This document shows, one piece after another, positions 16,017-25,963 of a DNA stretch of 29,391 bases. Positions within the stretch are counted from its first letter, which is position 1. Each line of letters starts with the position of its first letter. This DNA comes from a virus: positions 1 to 29,391 of IMG/VR virus record IMGVR_UViG_3300030107_003937; one strand, 5' to 3'. The position numbers were made by a program, and so were the translations under genes. Under the pieces are notes generated by a model. That model was not told where the DNA came from. It searched no databases and was given only the letters and a program-made list of their open reading frames with translations.

Positions 16017-16283
16017 GTGGATTCCGAATTGGTTAATTATTTCAAGAATTTGAGAGTTGCAAGAAAAAAACTCTCAAGGACTATGGAGTCCGTCATGAAA
16101 AATGAGGAAGCCATGTACAAAAAAATTCTCACCCAGGAGAGGCAAATGTCCAGGGAAGATGGACTTGACTATACAGATGAAGAAATAGAAGCCAATGCTA
16201 TGCGTCAAATGGAAACTAGCCCCTTTAGAGCCGCCCTTAAGAACGCTCAAGATGAGTTTGAGGAGGCGTTGAACATTGGCTAA
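16017..16283 (+). CDS. Small coiled-coil protein
   Basis: 88 residues from GTG 16017, just 3 nt after the previous stop. It is nearly all charged helix (ELVNYFKNLRVARKKLSRTM; NEEAMYKKILTQERQMSRED; FRAALKNAQDEFEEALNIG), so probably a helical bundle or coiled coil. It overlaps the following giant gene by 8 nt, and its last codons contain the GAGGAGG that serves as that gene's ribosome binding site. Unknown family; a neck or tail-completion accessory fits the position. Confidence 0.55.
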   Translation: MDSELVNYFKNLRVARKKLSRTMESVMKNEEAMYKKILTQERQMSREDGLDYTDEEIEANAMRQMETSPFRAALKNAQDEFEEALNIG

Positions 16284-19200
16284 AGATGCTATTAGTGCTC
16301 TTAGAGACATTCTTGCAACAAACTGGTCTAAGCCACCAGAACCTTCTATTGAAGATATTGCAGATGTGGATAAGGGCGATGCAAAGAGAGTAAGACTCCT
16401 GGATAACGATGTTATTCGTATCTTTGAAACTGCCCACAATGAGGCTCAACCCGAGCTTGTCTATGATTATGTGAATGAACACATCAATATCACCATTGAT
16501 TGCAGGACTGTTGAAAGTCGAGAAAGATTGTCAGAAATTCGTGATGAGGTTAGAAGAATTATTCATGCGTTCAGAAAAGGAGACAACAATAACTTCGATC
16601 GACTAATTTACAAGACCAGGACTGATCTTTCAGATCGTTCAAAGAAACTCTTTCGGTACACAATTCAATGTGAAGTGATCACATTCAGTCTGCTTGCTAC
16701 TGCGGTTGATCCTGTGGTTAATCCGGCAGATGGATCCGTTAGTGGTGCAAATACCTATCAAACATTGGATGGAGATTTGACGACTTTAGCCGCTATGACC
16801 CCCTCTGATGGGGTATTCATAGTAGGAAATGGCTCTAATTGGATTGCTGAAAGTGGTGCAACGGCCAGGGCATCACTTGGTCTTGGTACATTAGCGACCC
16901 AGGCTTCTGACAATGTGAGTATTACAGGGGGGTCATTATCAGGCATTTCCGGTTTAGTTTCGAGTATTACTGCGGGAACAGGCATAACAGGTAGTGCAAC
17001 GGATGGTGCGGTCACTCTCAATGTAGGTGGGCTGACTGTATCGGAATTAGCCGCAAATAGCCTTCAAACAAGCAGTGAGGCATTTGCCAACAACGACACC
17101 TCATTGATGACTTCTGCTGCTATTGAGGATAAGATTCTCTCATATGGATACACTACTGATACAGGCGACATAACTGGTGTCACGGCAGGAACGGGGTTAT
17201 CTGGGGGAGGTTCAAGCGGTGCGGTCACTCTTGCAATTGATCTCAAAGATGAAGATGACATGGCATCTAATTCCGCTACTCATGCAGCATCACAACAATC
17301 CATCAAGGCATATGTTGATGCAGAAGTTTCGGACTTGGTTGATTCTGCCCCTGGTGCGCTTAACACATTGAATGAGCTTGCTGCCGCTATCAATGATGAC
17401 TCTTCGTTTGCATCCACGATGACTACTAGCATTGGAACAAAATTAGCCAAATCAAGCAATCTTTCAGACTTGGCTAATGCGGGAACTGCACGTTCTAATC
17501 TTGGGGTTGATGCGGCGGGAACGGACAATTCAACGAATGTCACATTAGTCACTTCAAGTCATGACTATCTATCAATAAGCGGTCAAGCCATTACTTTGGG
17601 TCAGATTGACATTTCTGATGATACGAACCTTGCGGTTTCATCGCCAATCACACTTTCGGGAGATACCATTGGTCTTGCCGATCCTGCAACCCTTACCCAA
17701 CTTAATGAGTCAAACGATGCTACTGATGACAAGATATTGCTATGGGATGAAGATGCGTCTGCCTGGAAGTACATGACTCTTGATGATTTACAAGATTCCA
17801 TAGATACATCATCTGCTAATACAGATACTACTTATTCAATCAGTTCTGCAACAGTCACAGGTGGCGTGGATTTCGTCCTTACGGCAGGAGGATCAGGAAG
17901 TGGCACGGATAGCATCAAATTCCTGGGGGGAACAAATACAACAGTTTCACAATCTTCTGATGAGATTACGATTGTTTCTTCCGATACTACTTATTCAGTC
18001 AATACTTCAACCGACAGTAGCAACGCCCGAATCAATCTTGTTGCAGGTGGATCCGGTAGTGGTACTGATTATGTCACATTAGCAGCAGGGTCTAATGTCA
18101 CGATAAGTGAAACAGGAGATACAATCACTATTGCATCAACTGATACCAATACGAATACACAAACGACATATGCTCCTTCGGTGGTTGATTCATCCAATGA
18201 TGCATTGATTCGTCTAACAGCAGGTGGTGCGGGGAGTGGCACACAAGACATCAAATTAGTTGCAGGTAGTAATGTCACGCTTACTCCTGATACCTCTACT
18301 TCACCTCACCAGATCACAATTACTTCAACCGATACCAATACTCAGCTAACCCTATTGGATCAAGACGATATGTCCTCCAATAGTGCTACTGCCGTTCCAA
18401 GCCAACAATCAGTTAAGTCATATGTTGATACAGAAGTTTCCGGCCTTGTTGATAGCGCACCTGCGACACTTAACACTCTAAATGAATTAGCGGCGGCTTT
18501 GGGGGATGATGCTTCATTTTCAACCACTATTTCCAATAGCATAGGCACTAAACTCGCTAAAGCAAGCAATCTTTCAGATTTGGCTAATGCGGGAACTGCA
18601 AGAGATAACTTAGGATTAGGAACAGGTGCGGTATTGGACACCGCCGCAATAGCAGACGGTGGAACGGGATTAGCAACGGCAGATCAGATCCATACTTTCG
18701 TCACAGGTCTTGGTTATACTAGCTCGGCGGGAGACATAACTGCTGTGACTATGACTACGAATGGAGGCATTGCAGGAGGAGGAACAAGTGGTTCTGTTGC
18801 TGTAGGTCTAAATATGCATGATCTATCTGCTGCAGACATCAATGTTGCCAATGATTACATCGCAATCATTGATGCATCCGATTCCAATACAACGAGGAAA
18901 GAAGCCTTTGCAAGTATAGTCACGGCGATTGCGGGAACGAACCTTTCTGCATCAAGTGGAGTCTTGAATGTTGATGATGCGTTCCTGGTCAATAACGCTA
19001 ATGATACAAGCACGGGAACTATCACCGCCGCAGGTTTCACCACCACAGGAACCTGGACATTTGATGATGCGAGCAGTGGAACGGTTGGCATTACTGCAAT
19101 TCATACAGGAACGGGGTTTGCAGATAACGATACATCTCTTATGACCGCAGGGTCAATCAAAGAAAAGATTGAGTCTTATGGCTATTCAACCACTACTGGT

Positions 19201-22200
19201 GACATAACTGCTGTTGTAGCCGGAACAGGGCTATCAGGAGGGGCTACAAGTGGTAGTGCTACTGTTGCTTTGGATCTTAATGGCCTTACTGCGGCTACCG
19301 TATCAATGGCTAATGATTCAATAGCAATCATTGATGCAGACGATTCAAATGCCGCTAAGAAGGAGAGCATTGCAGATCTTGTAGCCGGAATGGCAGGAAC
19401 TAATCTAACTGCAACAAACGGAGTCCTGGCCGCTACTGATACAAATACACAACTTACGAATGAGCAAGTCCAGGACATCGTGGGTGCGATGTTCACATCT
19501 AACACCGAAACTAATACTGCCGTCACTTATGATGACAATGATGGCACTATTGATGTAGTCACCACATTAGATGGTGGGCCACTTTCCACAGAAGCCGTCC
19601 AGGACATCGTAGGTGCGATGTTCACAGGCAATACAGAAACCAGGATTAGTGCTTCCTATGAGGATGGCGATGGCACTATCGATCTGGTTGTTGATGACAT
19701 GACGGCAACAGGTATTGGCGGAAGCATTGCAGATACCCAGGTGGCATACGGAAATAGCACAAACATAGCAGGGGATGCCAATTTCACATGGGATTCATCT
19801 AATGAGATATTGAAGGTCGGAGAAATACTACGAGTTGGAAATGGATCCAATACTGCTCCTTCTATCTCATTTCATGGTGTCACCGATCTAGGATTGCGAT
19901 ATTCAACAGTAAGTAGTGCCGATGTCTTACGAGTCGTTGTTGATGGTGCGGATCAGGTTGATTTCATCAATGGTGCGATACAACCCGTGACGACTAACGA
20001 CATAGATCTTGGAACTGCCTCGCTACAATTCAAGAATGCATGGTTTGATGGAACAGTTGAGGCAGATGCAATTACTCTTGGCGGAACAGCGTTAGGTGCT
20101 CTTGCTACCTTAGATTCGGTTGCGGCGGGTCAAATAGATGCAAACGCCGTTGATAGCTCAGAATTGAAAGACGGTTCAATTGATGAATCGCATCTCAATG
20201 CTACCAATGCACCTACTGATAACTACATATTGAGTTATGATGATGCATCTGGTGGATTCACATGGGTTGCTGCGGGAGCAGGTGGACAAAACAACGAGTA
20301 TTCATTCAAAACCGTTGCAGTAAGCGGTCAAACAGACATTGTAGCAGACACTACAACGGACACTCTTACTTTTGCTGCAGGTTCAAATGTCACTATAACT
20401 ACCAATGCAACAAGCGATACCGTCACCATAGCATCCGCAGATACCAACACTCAGAATGAATATGCGACTTCTTGGGTGGATAGTAGTGCCGATGCCCTCC
20501 TCCGATTGACTGAAAGTGGTGCGGGATCAGGAACACAAGACATCAAGATTGTAGCGGGTAGCAACATAACGCTCACACCAAGCGGTACGGATCTAACCAT
20601 TGCCGCTACTGATACCGACACCACATATTCAGTAGGGGATGGCGGACTCACTCAAAATAACTTCACAAATACTCTCAAGACTAAGCTTGATGGCATCGAA
20701 GCCTCAGCCGATGTGACAGATGCTACAAATGTCAGAACGGCTCTCAACAATGCTATGGCAAGCAACACCCTTACTATTGGCGATGGGAGCACTACTACAA
20801 CATTCCCTGGTTCAATCGTAGTCACAGGCACGACCACCACCAATCATGTTGAAACAGTAAGTACCTCAAATGGAGTGGTATTCGAAGGTTCTTCTGCCGA
20901 TGGAAACGAAGTCACATTATTGGCCGGAACAGTAAGCGCAGATCGGACAATTACCCTTCCAGACGCTACCGGAACCATCTCTCTCTCTGATACTCAATTA
21001 TCAACAGAACAAGTCCAGGACATTGTAGGGGCGATGTTCACATCCAATACTGAAACTCGCATTGCCGCAACATACGAGGATGGTGATGGCACTATTGATC
21101 TCGTAGTTGATGATATGACCGCCAACACTACTTACTCAGCAGGTACGGGTCTTGGCCTATCAACAACAACATTCAATTTAGACGCTACGCATACTGCAAT
21201 AACATCAATTCTGAATGCAAGTTTGGTTGTAGGTAGGGATGGAGATAACCAGATCAAGTTTAGCACCGATAATCAAATGATATTCCGAGTGGATGGTGGT
21301 GACAATGTTATCTTCAAGTCATCCGGAGAAATAGAGGCTACGAGCCTGGACATATCAGGCAATGTGGATGTGGATGGAACGCTAGAAGCAGACGCTATCA
21401 CCCTCAATGGAACGGCACTAGGCGCACTTGCTACATTGGATTCCGTTGCCGCAGGTCAGATAGATGCAAATTCGGTTGATAGTTCCGAGTTAGTGGACGG
21501 ATCCATAGATGAATCGCATCTCAATGCCACCAATTCTGCAACTGATAACCATATTCTGAGCTACGATCAATCATCTGGTGGATTCACTTGGGTTGCCGCA
21601 GGATCGGGCGAAGCAAATGAATACTCATTCAAGACTATTTCAGTAAGCGGTCAAACAGATGTAGTAGCAGACACAACAACGGATACTTTGACCTTAGCAG
21701 CAGCAGGTGGTATGACTATCACTACAAGTGGGGATACGATCACCTTATCCTCAGCAGATAACAACACTCAACTTTCAACTGAGCAAGTCCAGGACATTGT
21801 AGGAGCAATGTTCACGAGCAATACTGAAACAAGGATAGCAGCCACATACGAAGATGGTGATGGAACCATTGACCTTGTTGTAGATGATATGACAGCCAAT
21901 ACTACCTATTCTGCGGGAACAGGTCTCGGCCTATCTACTACTACTTTCAACTTAGATGCCACGCATACCGCAATAACCTCAATTTTGAATACAAGCCTGG
22001 TCATAGGGAGAGATGCCCATAACCAGATCAAATTTAGCACCGATGATCAAATCATATTCAGAGTAGGCGATGCAGATGGTGTCACATTCAAGGCATCGGG
22101 AGAGATTGAAGCAACGAGTCTTGACATATCCGGTGATGTTGATGTGGATGGAACATTGGAAGCTGACGCTATCACTCTCGGTGGAACTGCTTTGGGCGAC

Positions 22201-24000
22201 CTTGCAGTATTGGATTCAGTAGCGGCGGGCCAAATTGATGCAAATGCGGTTGCTGCTTCGGAATTGAATGTTAGTGGCAATGGAAGTAGCGGCCAGGTAT
22301 TGACATCCGATGGCGATGGATCCTTTAGTTGGACGGCTAAGACAACCAATACTGATACGACTTATTCTGCGGGAACGGGTCTTGGTCTATCTTCAACCAC
22401 CTTTAGTGTAGATGCGGCACAAACAGGCATAACTTCTATCCTGGCAACAGATGTGAAGATTGGCGAAGATGATCAGACTAAGGTTGATTTTGAAACGGCT
22501 GACCAAATCAATTTGTATGCTAACAACACCCATAGCGTCACAGTAGCCTCAACCGGACTCCTAACTGTGGATGGTGCTGCGGGAACACCCGCCTATTCTT
22601 TTGCAGATGATACGAATACAGGAATGTATAGTAGTGCAGCCGATACGATAGATTTCGCCGTTGGTGCGACCCAGGTATTCTCAATGAGCAGTTCGGGAGT
22701 CAATGTGCTGAATAATTACAAGTTTGGCATATCAGATGGAGGTGCGGCAAATCCAACTCTCCGATTCGTTGATGACACCGATACGGGCATTTATCGCCCC
22801 GCTAGTGGTCAAATAGGATTCACATCTAATGGAACGGCACAGGTGATATTCAAAGATGGAGTAATAGAGCCTGTCACCGATGACGATATTGATCTGGGAG
22901 CATCCACCAAGCAATTCAAAGATGGTTATTTTGATGGAACTTTGTATGCAGATGCCATTGATCTCAACGGTACGGCATTAGGAGCACTTGCCACCTTAGA
23001 TTCAGTAGCGGCAGGACAAATTGATGCAAATGCAGTAGATAGTTCTGAATTGAAAGATGGCTCAATAGATGAATCACATCTCAATGTTTCCAATTCCCCA
23101 TCAGACAATCAGATCTTATCATACAATGCTGCAGGATCCAATTTCACATGGGTCACTGAAACTGATACTAACACTCAGCTATCAACCGAAGCCGTCCAGG
23201 ATATTGTAGGTGCAATGTTCACAGGCAATACTGAAACGAACATCACTGTCACATACGAGGATGGCGATGGCACGATTGATCTAGTTGCAGTAGATGCTTC
23301 TGCATCGGGCGCACAGACGGGAATAACTACTGATTACAATACGGGGAGAAAAATTGGCCGAGATGCAGACAATCTGATTGATTTCACAACCGATAATGAA
23401 ATTACAGTCCGTGTAAATGCAAATGATGGTGTGGTATTCAAGGCATCAGGGGAGATCGAGGCAACAAGCCTGGACATATCTGGTGATGCAGATATTGATG
23501 GCACTTTGGAAGCCGATGCGATTACTATTGGTGGAACGGCAATTGACTCAGTTTTATCGCCTGTAGCAGGTCATGCGAGTATAGCCACAGTAGGAACGAT
23601 TGGAACAGGAACATGGCAAGGAACGGCAATTGCTTCTGCTTACCTGGATTCAGATACGGCTCATTTATCGGGTTCGCAGACCTTTACTGGTGCAAAGGTC
23701 TTTTCAAGCACTCTACAAGGCTACAAAACGGACATTAAGGCCGTTAGTGGCAACACCACACTTGCCGATTCTGATTCGGGCAAGACGATCTATTGGACAT
23801 CCGGAACACTCACATTACCAGCCAATGCCGAAGTAGGACAGCAGTTCGTAGTCATCAACAATACCAATGGTTCTGCAACACCCGCACTAGGCACTAACAA
23901 CGCCATAGCAACGAATTGGACAGCTCATGCTGCTATGGATGATGAAACTGCAAGAACCTACATTTGCCCTGTGGCTGATAAGTGGATATACATCGGGTGA
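16276..24000 (+). CDS. Tail-terminator-like domain fused to giant repetitive tail fibre
   Basis: 2574 residues in one uninterrupted frame. Start TTG 16276 is chosen because GAGGAGG (16259-16265) lies about 10 nt upstream. Residues 1-142 form a compact mixed domain: ISALRDILATNW, DYVNEHINITIDCRT, ESRERLSEIRDEVRRIIHAF and LFRYTIQCEVITFS. This layout matches small tail-completion/terminator proteins, which cap the tail tube at the neck. From ~150 onward the protein is a Ser/Thr/Asp/Gly-rich beta fibre with motifs typical of marine phage fibres: LDGDLTTLAAMTPSDGVF, repeated TAGTGLSGG, STEQVQDIVGAMFTSNTETR (five related copies of VQDIVGAMFT), EADAITLGGTALGALATLDS (four to five copies) and SFKTVAVSGQTD. 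The C-terminus (~2430-2574) is distinct, with TGTWQGTAIASAYLDSDTAH and a final compact domain. It likely projects from the virion to bind the host or stabilise the neck. The terminator call is moderate; the fibre call is strong. Confidence 0.8.
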   Translation: MAKDAISALRDILATNWSKPPEPSIEDIADVDKGDAKRVRLLDNDVIRIFETAHNEAQPELVYDYVNEHINITIDCRTVESRERLSEIRDEVRRIIHAFRKGDNNNFDRLIYKTRTDLSDRSKKLFRYTIQCEVITFSLLATAVDPVVNPADGSVSGANTYQTLDGDLTTLAAMTPSDGVFIVGNGSNWIAESGATARASLGLGTLATQASDNVSITGGSLSGISGLVSSITAGTGITGSATDGAVTLNVGGLTVSELAANSLQTSSEAFANNDTSLMTSAAIEDKILSYGYTTDTGDITGVTAGTGLSGGGSSGAVTLAIDLKDEDDMASNSATHAASQQSIKAYVDAEVSDLVDSAPGALNTLNELAAAINDDSSFASTMTTSIGTKLAKSSNLSDLANAGTARSNLGVDAAGTDNSTNVTLVTSSHDYLSISGQAITLGQIDISDDTNLAVSSPITLSGDTIGLADPATLTQLNESNDATDDKILLWDEDASAWKYMTLDDLQDSIDTSSANTDTTYSISSATVTGGVDFVLTAGGSGSGTDSIKFLGGTNTTVSQSSDEITIVSSDTTYSVNTSTDSSNARINLVAGGSGSGTDYVTLAAGSNVTISETGDTITIASTDTNTNTQTTYAPSVVDSSNDALIRLTAGGAGSGTQDIKLVAGSNVTLTPDTSTSPHQITITSTDTNTQLTLLDQDDMSSNSATAVPSQQSVKSYVDTEVSGLVDSAPATLNTLNELAAALGDDASFSTTISNSIGTKLAKASNLSDLANAGTARDNLGLGTGAVLDTAAIADGGTGLATADQIHTFVTGLGYTSSAGDITAVTMTTNGGIAGGGTSGSVAVGLNMHDLSAADINVANDYIAIIDASDSNTTRKEAFASIVTAIAGTNLSASSGVLNVDDAFLVNNANDTSTGTITAAGFTTTGTWTFDDASSGTVGITAIHTGTGFADNDTSLMTAGSIKEKIESYGYSTTTGDITAVVAGTGLSGGATSGSATVALDLNGLTAATVSMANDSIAIIDADDSNAAKKESIADLVAGMAGTNLTATNGVLAATDTNTQLTNEQVQDIVGAMFTSNTETNTAVTYDDNDGTIDVVTTLDGGPLSTEAVQDIVGAMFTGNTETRISASYEDGDGTIDLVVDDMTATGIGGSIADTQVAYGNSTNIAGDANFTWDSSNEILKVGEILRVGNGSNTAPSISFHGVTDLGLRYSTVSSADVLRVVVDGADQVDFINGAIQPVTTNDIDLGTASLQFKNAWFDGTVEADAITLGGTALGALATLDSVAAGQIDANAVDSSELKDGSIDESHLNATNAPTDNYILSYDDASGGFTWVAAGAGGQNNEYSFKTVAVSGQTDIVADTTTDTLTFAAGSNVTITTNATSDTVTIASADTNTQNEYATSWVDSSADALLRLTESGAGSGTQDIKIVAGSNITLTPSGTDLTIAATDTDTTYSVGDGGLTQNNFTNTLKTKLDGIEASADVTDATNVRTALNNAMASNTLTIGDGSTTTTFPGSIVVTGTTTTNHVETVSTSNGVVFEGSSADGNEVTLLAGTVSADRTITLPDATGTISLSDTQLSTEQVQDIVGAMFTSNTETRIAATYEDGDGTIDLVVDDMTANTTYSAGTGLGLSTTTFNLDATHTAITSILNASLVVGRDGDNQIKFSTDNQMIFRVDGGDNVIFKSSGEIEATSLDISGNVDVDGTLEADAITLNGTALGALATLDSVAAGQIDANSVDSSELVDGSIDESHLNATNSATDNHILSYDQSSGGFTWVAAGSGEANEYSFKTISVSGQTDVVADTTTDTLTLAAAGGMTITTSGDTITLSSADNNTQLSTEQVQDIVGAMFTSNTETRIAATYEDGDGTIDLVVDDMTANTTYSAGTGLGLSTTTFNLDATHTAITSILNTSLVIGRDAHNQIKFSTDDQIIFRVGDADGVTFKASGEIEATSLDISGDVDVDGTLEADAITLGGTALGDLAVLDSVAAGQIDANAVAASELNVSGNGSSGQVLTSDGDGSFSWTAKTTNTDTTYSAGTGLGLSSTTFSVDAAQTGITSILATDVKIGEDDQTKVDFETADQINLYANNTHSVTVASTGLLTVDGAAGTPAYSFADDTNTGMYSSAADTIDFAVGATQVFSMSSSGVNVLNNYKFGISDGGAANPTLRFVDDTDTGIYRPASGQIGFTSNGTAQVIFKDGVIEPVTDDDIDLGASTKQFKDGYFDGTLYADAIDLNGTALGALATLDSVAAGQIDANAVDSSELKDGSIDESHLNVSNSPSDNQILSYNAAGSNFTWVTETDTNTQLSTEAVQDIVGAMFTGNTETNITVTYEDGDGTIDLVAVDASASGAQTGITTDYNTGRKIGRDADNLIDFTTDNEITVRVNANDGVVFKASGEIEATSLDISGDADIDGTLEADAITIGGTAIDSVLSPVAGHASIATVGTIGTGTWQGTAIASAYLDSDTAHLSGSQTFTGAKVFSSTLQGYKTDIKAVSGNTTLADSDSGKTIYWTSGTLTLPANAEVGQQFVVINNTNGSATPALGTNNAIATNWTAHAAMDDETARTYICPVADKWIYIG
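17248..18622 (+). repeat. Pair of ~87-residue fibre repeats (near 17248-17510 and 18360-18622)
   Basis: Two coding repeats lie about 1.1 kb apart. Both run through SNSATxxxSQQSxKxYVDxEV, then LVDSAPxxLNTLNELAAA, then SIGTKLAKxSNLSDLANAG. The proteins are highly similar, but many third codon positions differ. The unit is a common building block of marine phage fibres. The sequence between the copies is other fibre repeats. Confidence 0.8.
21001..22260 (+). repeat. 258-residue (774-bp) tandem fibre repeat, one full and one partial copy
   Basis: The unit starts at STEQVQDIVGAMFT at 21001 and again at 21775, exactly 774 bp later and in frame. The copies run in parallel through the TYSAGTGLGLSTTTFNLDAT block, the EIEATSLDISG block and AITLxGTALG to about 22260, where the second copy turns to new sequence. 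Related partial copies start near 19456, 19585 and 23182, and the LDSVAAGQIDAN part recurs near 20110, 21436, 22210 and 22995. Confidence 0.85.
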
Positions 24001-24004
24001 TTGA

Positions 24005-25954
24005 TTGACATATATGCAAGGTCTGATTGGCTGCATTCAACAATACGAAACCGCTAATGCGGGAGATCCTGCGATATGGGCCAAAACATTGGATGGAATA
24101 GGCAATTCTGCTGTCGATCAGACATACGACTTAGGTGGTAAGACAACCCACGCGCATGGTGTTGGTTTGAAGCCAGATGGCTCAATTCTATTCGCAGGTT
24201 CTATGGTGGGAACATTCAACGATTATGTGATCGAGTTCCCCCTTAGCACTAATTTTGACCTTTCAACTGCATCCGTGTCCGATACTGCAAGCGACCACCT
24301 TGACATCAGTTCCTATGAAACATTGATTGGAGGTATTGATTTCGCAGATGACGGAAGCAAATTATTCACATTTGGGAGGACTACTGTTGATAGATGGGAT
24401 TTATCCACCGCCTATGATCTCTCAACAGGATCTCATGTGACAAATACATTATCAGTTTCAAGTCAAACTTCTCATATGTATGATGGCTATGTCAAGGGCG
24501 ATGGAACGCGATTATTCGTTGTCGGCTATAATCCAGATTATGTGTATCAGTATGATCTTTCAACCGCTTATGACTTAGGAACAGCGAGCTATACTCAATC
24601 ATTTGACATTTCAGCCAAATCAACAGTCACATCTGGAATTCACTTCTCAAGCGATGGTTATGCCTTCGTAGTGTATGACAATAGTGGCGATGATGCTCAC
24701 AAGTATAATCTCTCATCCGCCTGGGACATCTCAACTGCCTCCTTTCATTCATCAAGCGGATCTTTTGGCTCAACAGAAGGAACGGGTGGCGGTATTTGGT
24801 TTGATGACGATTGGACATATATGTTCCTCGTAGGCGAATCCACCGATGACTGTCATCGTATCAACTTGGCTGATGTTCCCGATGTTCCGGCTAACTTGGC
24901 CGTAAGCACGGCTTCCACTTCACAATTGAATCTAAGTTGGGATGCCGCAAGTGGAGCTGATTCATACCAAATATCGCGTTCAACATCTTCGGGATCAGGC
25001 TATTCTCAAATTGCTACAGGGATTACAACGACTTCTTACAATAATACGGGCTTGAGTGTCGGAGATCAGTATTTCTACAAGATAAGAGCAGTAAATAGCG
25101 ATGGAAATAGTGCTTATTCAAGCGAAGCAAATGGTTGGACATTACCAGGGCAGGTCACAGGCGGATCCGGTTCGGCCCAATCAAATACTCAAATTAACCT
25201 CTCCTGGAACAATCCTTCTGGAACAGAAACAGGCTACAAAGTGGAAAGAGCCACATCATCAGGAGGCTCATTCTCTCAGATCGCCACCCCTTCGGGAACT
25301 TCATACAACGATACAGGGCTGACTCTAAACACGACTTATTACTACAAAGTAAGAGCTTACAACACAGGGGGAAATGGGGCTTATTCAAGCGAGTTCAATG
25401 AAACCACGCAAAATAATGCAAGCGCACCAACGAGCGTTAGTATTGCTACATCTTCGAGTGGAAATTACAATAATTCCGCAATCATCACAAGTAAGAATGT
25501 AGGAAGTAGTCTTGAAGATGCTCTCGTTTCAAATGATGGTTCAACTGCAAGTAGTAATACACTCACCGTTGAGTTCATGTACAATACGGATTACAATGCA
25601 ATGGTTCTCAATAATAGTGGAGAGTTGAGATTCCATACAAAGGCATACGGTAGGGCAACAGGAGGAACATCGTATGCCTTTGACATATCAAACTCCTCAG
25701 TCACTTATGGTTCAGGGAATCCCACAAATGTCATGTCGTCCTCCTCATCAACAGGTTCTCCGATTACTGCTCAAGATGGAACGGGTAGCTCGGGTGTGGG
25801 TGAAGATGCTACCTTTCAACACAATTCGGGAGGCAGAGGCTATTTACTACTTACTATTGGCGACTTTATGAAGTGGGAGGTTGATTTTACTGCTACGAAT
25901 TCGGGCGGTAGTACAACTGCTACAACATTAGATGTTGAACTAGAACTGTCTTGA
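24005..25954 (+). CDS. Beta-propeller plus two FN3 domains, adhesin-like
   Basis: 649 residues. Residues ~38-290 hold about five propeller-like repeats of 45-55 residues, each with a Gly-Ile/Val strand, a DG turn and a YDLSTAYDLSTAS-type ending (WDLSTAYDLSTGS 131-143; YDLSTAYDLGTAS 183-195; YNLSSAWDISTAS 234-246). Two fibronectin type III domains follow at ~292-381 and ~382-467, marked by LNLSWDAASGADSYQISRS, YFYKIRAVNSDGNSAYSSE and YYYKVRAYNTGGNGAYSSE. Residues 468-649 are another beta-rich region of unknown family. Start is TTG 24005, with GGTG 5 nt upstream, or ATG 24014 three codons later. It follows the giant fibre by 4 nt. A surface adhesin or fibre tip is the best reading: FN3 and propeller modules in virions usually bind sugars or host surfaces. 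Confidence 0.75.
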   Translation: MTYMQGLIGCIQQYETANAGDPAIWAKTLDGIGNSAVDQTYDLGGKTTHAHGVGLKPDGSILFAGSMVGTFNDYVIEFPLSTNFDLSTASVSDTASDHLDISSYETLIGGIDFADDGSKLFTFGRTTVDRWDLSTAYDLSTGSHVTNTLSVSSQTSHMYDGYVKGDGTRLFVVGYNPDYVYQYDLSTAYDLGTASYTQSFDISAKSTVTSGIHFSSDGYAFVVYDNSGDDAHKYNLSSAWDISTASFHSSSGSFGSTEGTGGGIWFDDDWTYMFLVGESTDDCHRINLADVPDVPANLAVSTASTSQLNLSWDAASGADSYQISRSTSSGSGYSQIATGITTTSYNNTGLSVGDQYFYKIRAVNSDGNSAYSSEANGWTLPGQVTGGSGSAQSNTQINLSWNNPSGTETGYKVERATSSGGSFSQIATPSGTSYNDTGLTLNTTYYYKVRAYNTGGNGAYSSEFNETTQNNASAPTSVSIATSSSGNYNNSAIITSKNVGSSLEDALVSNDGSTASSNTLTVEFMYNTDYNAMVLNNSGELRFHTKAYGRATGGTSYAFDISNSSVTYGSGNPTNVMSSSSSTGSPITAQDGTGSSGVGEDATFQHNSGGRGYLLLTIGDFMKWEVDFTATNSGGSTTATTLDVELELS

Positions 25955-25963
25955 GGCGGTAAG

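Noticed and set aside
16276-24000. CRISPR array or DNA-level satellite in the repetitive region
   Set aside because: The repeats are long, in frame, protein-conserved and diverged in DNA; no short identical direct repeats with unique spacers.
16276-25954. Diversity-generating retroelement acting on the fibre genes
   Set aside because: No reverse transcriptase frame and no template/variable repeat pair with adenine-specific differences; repeat differences are spread over all third positions.
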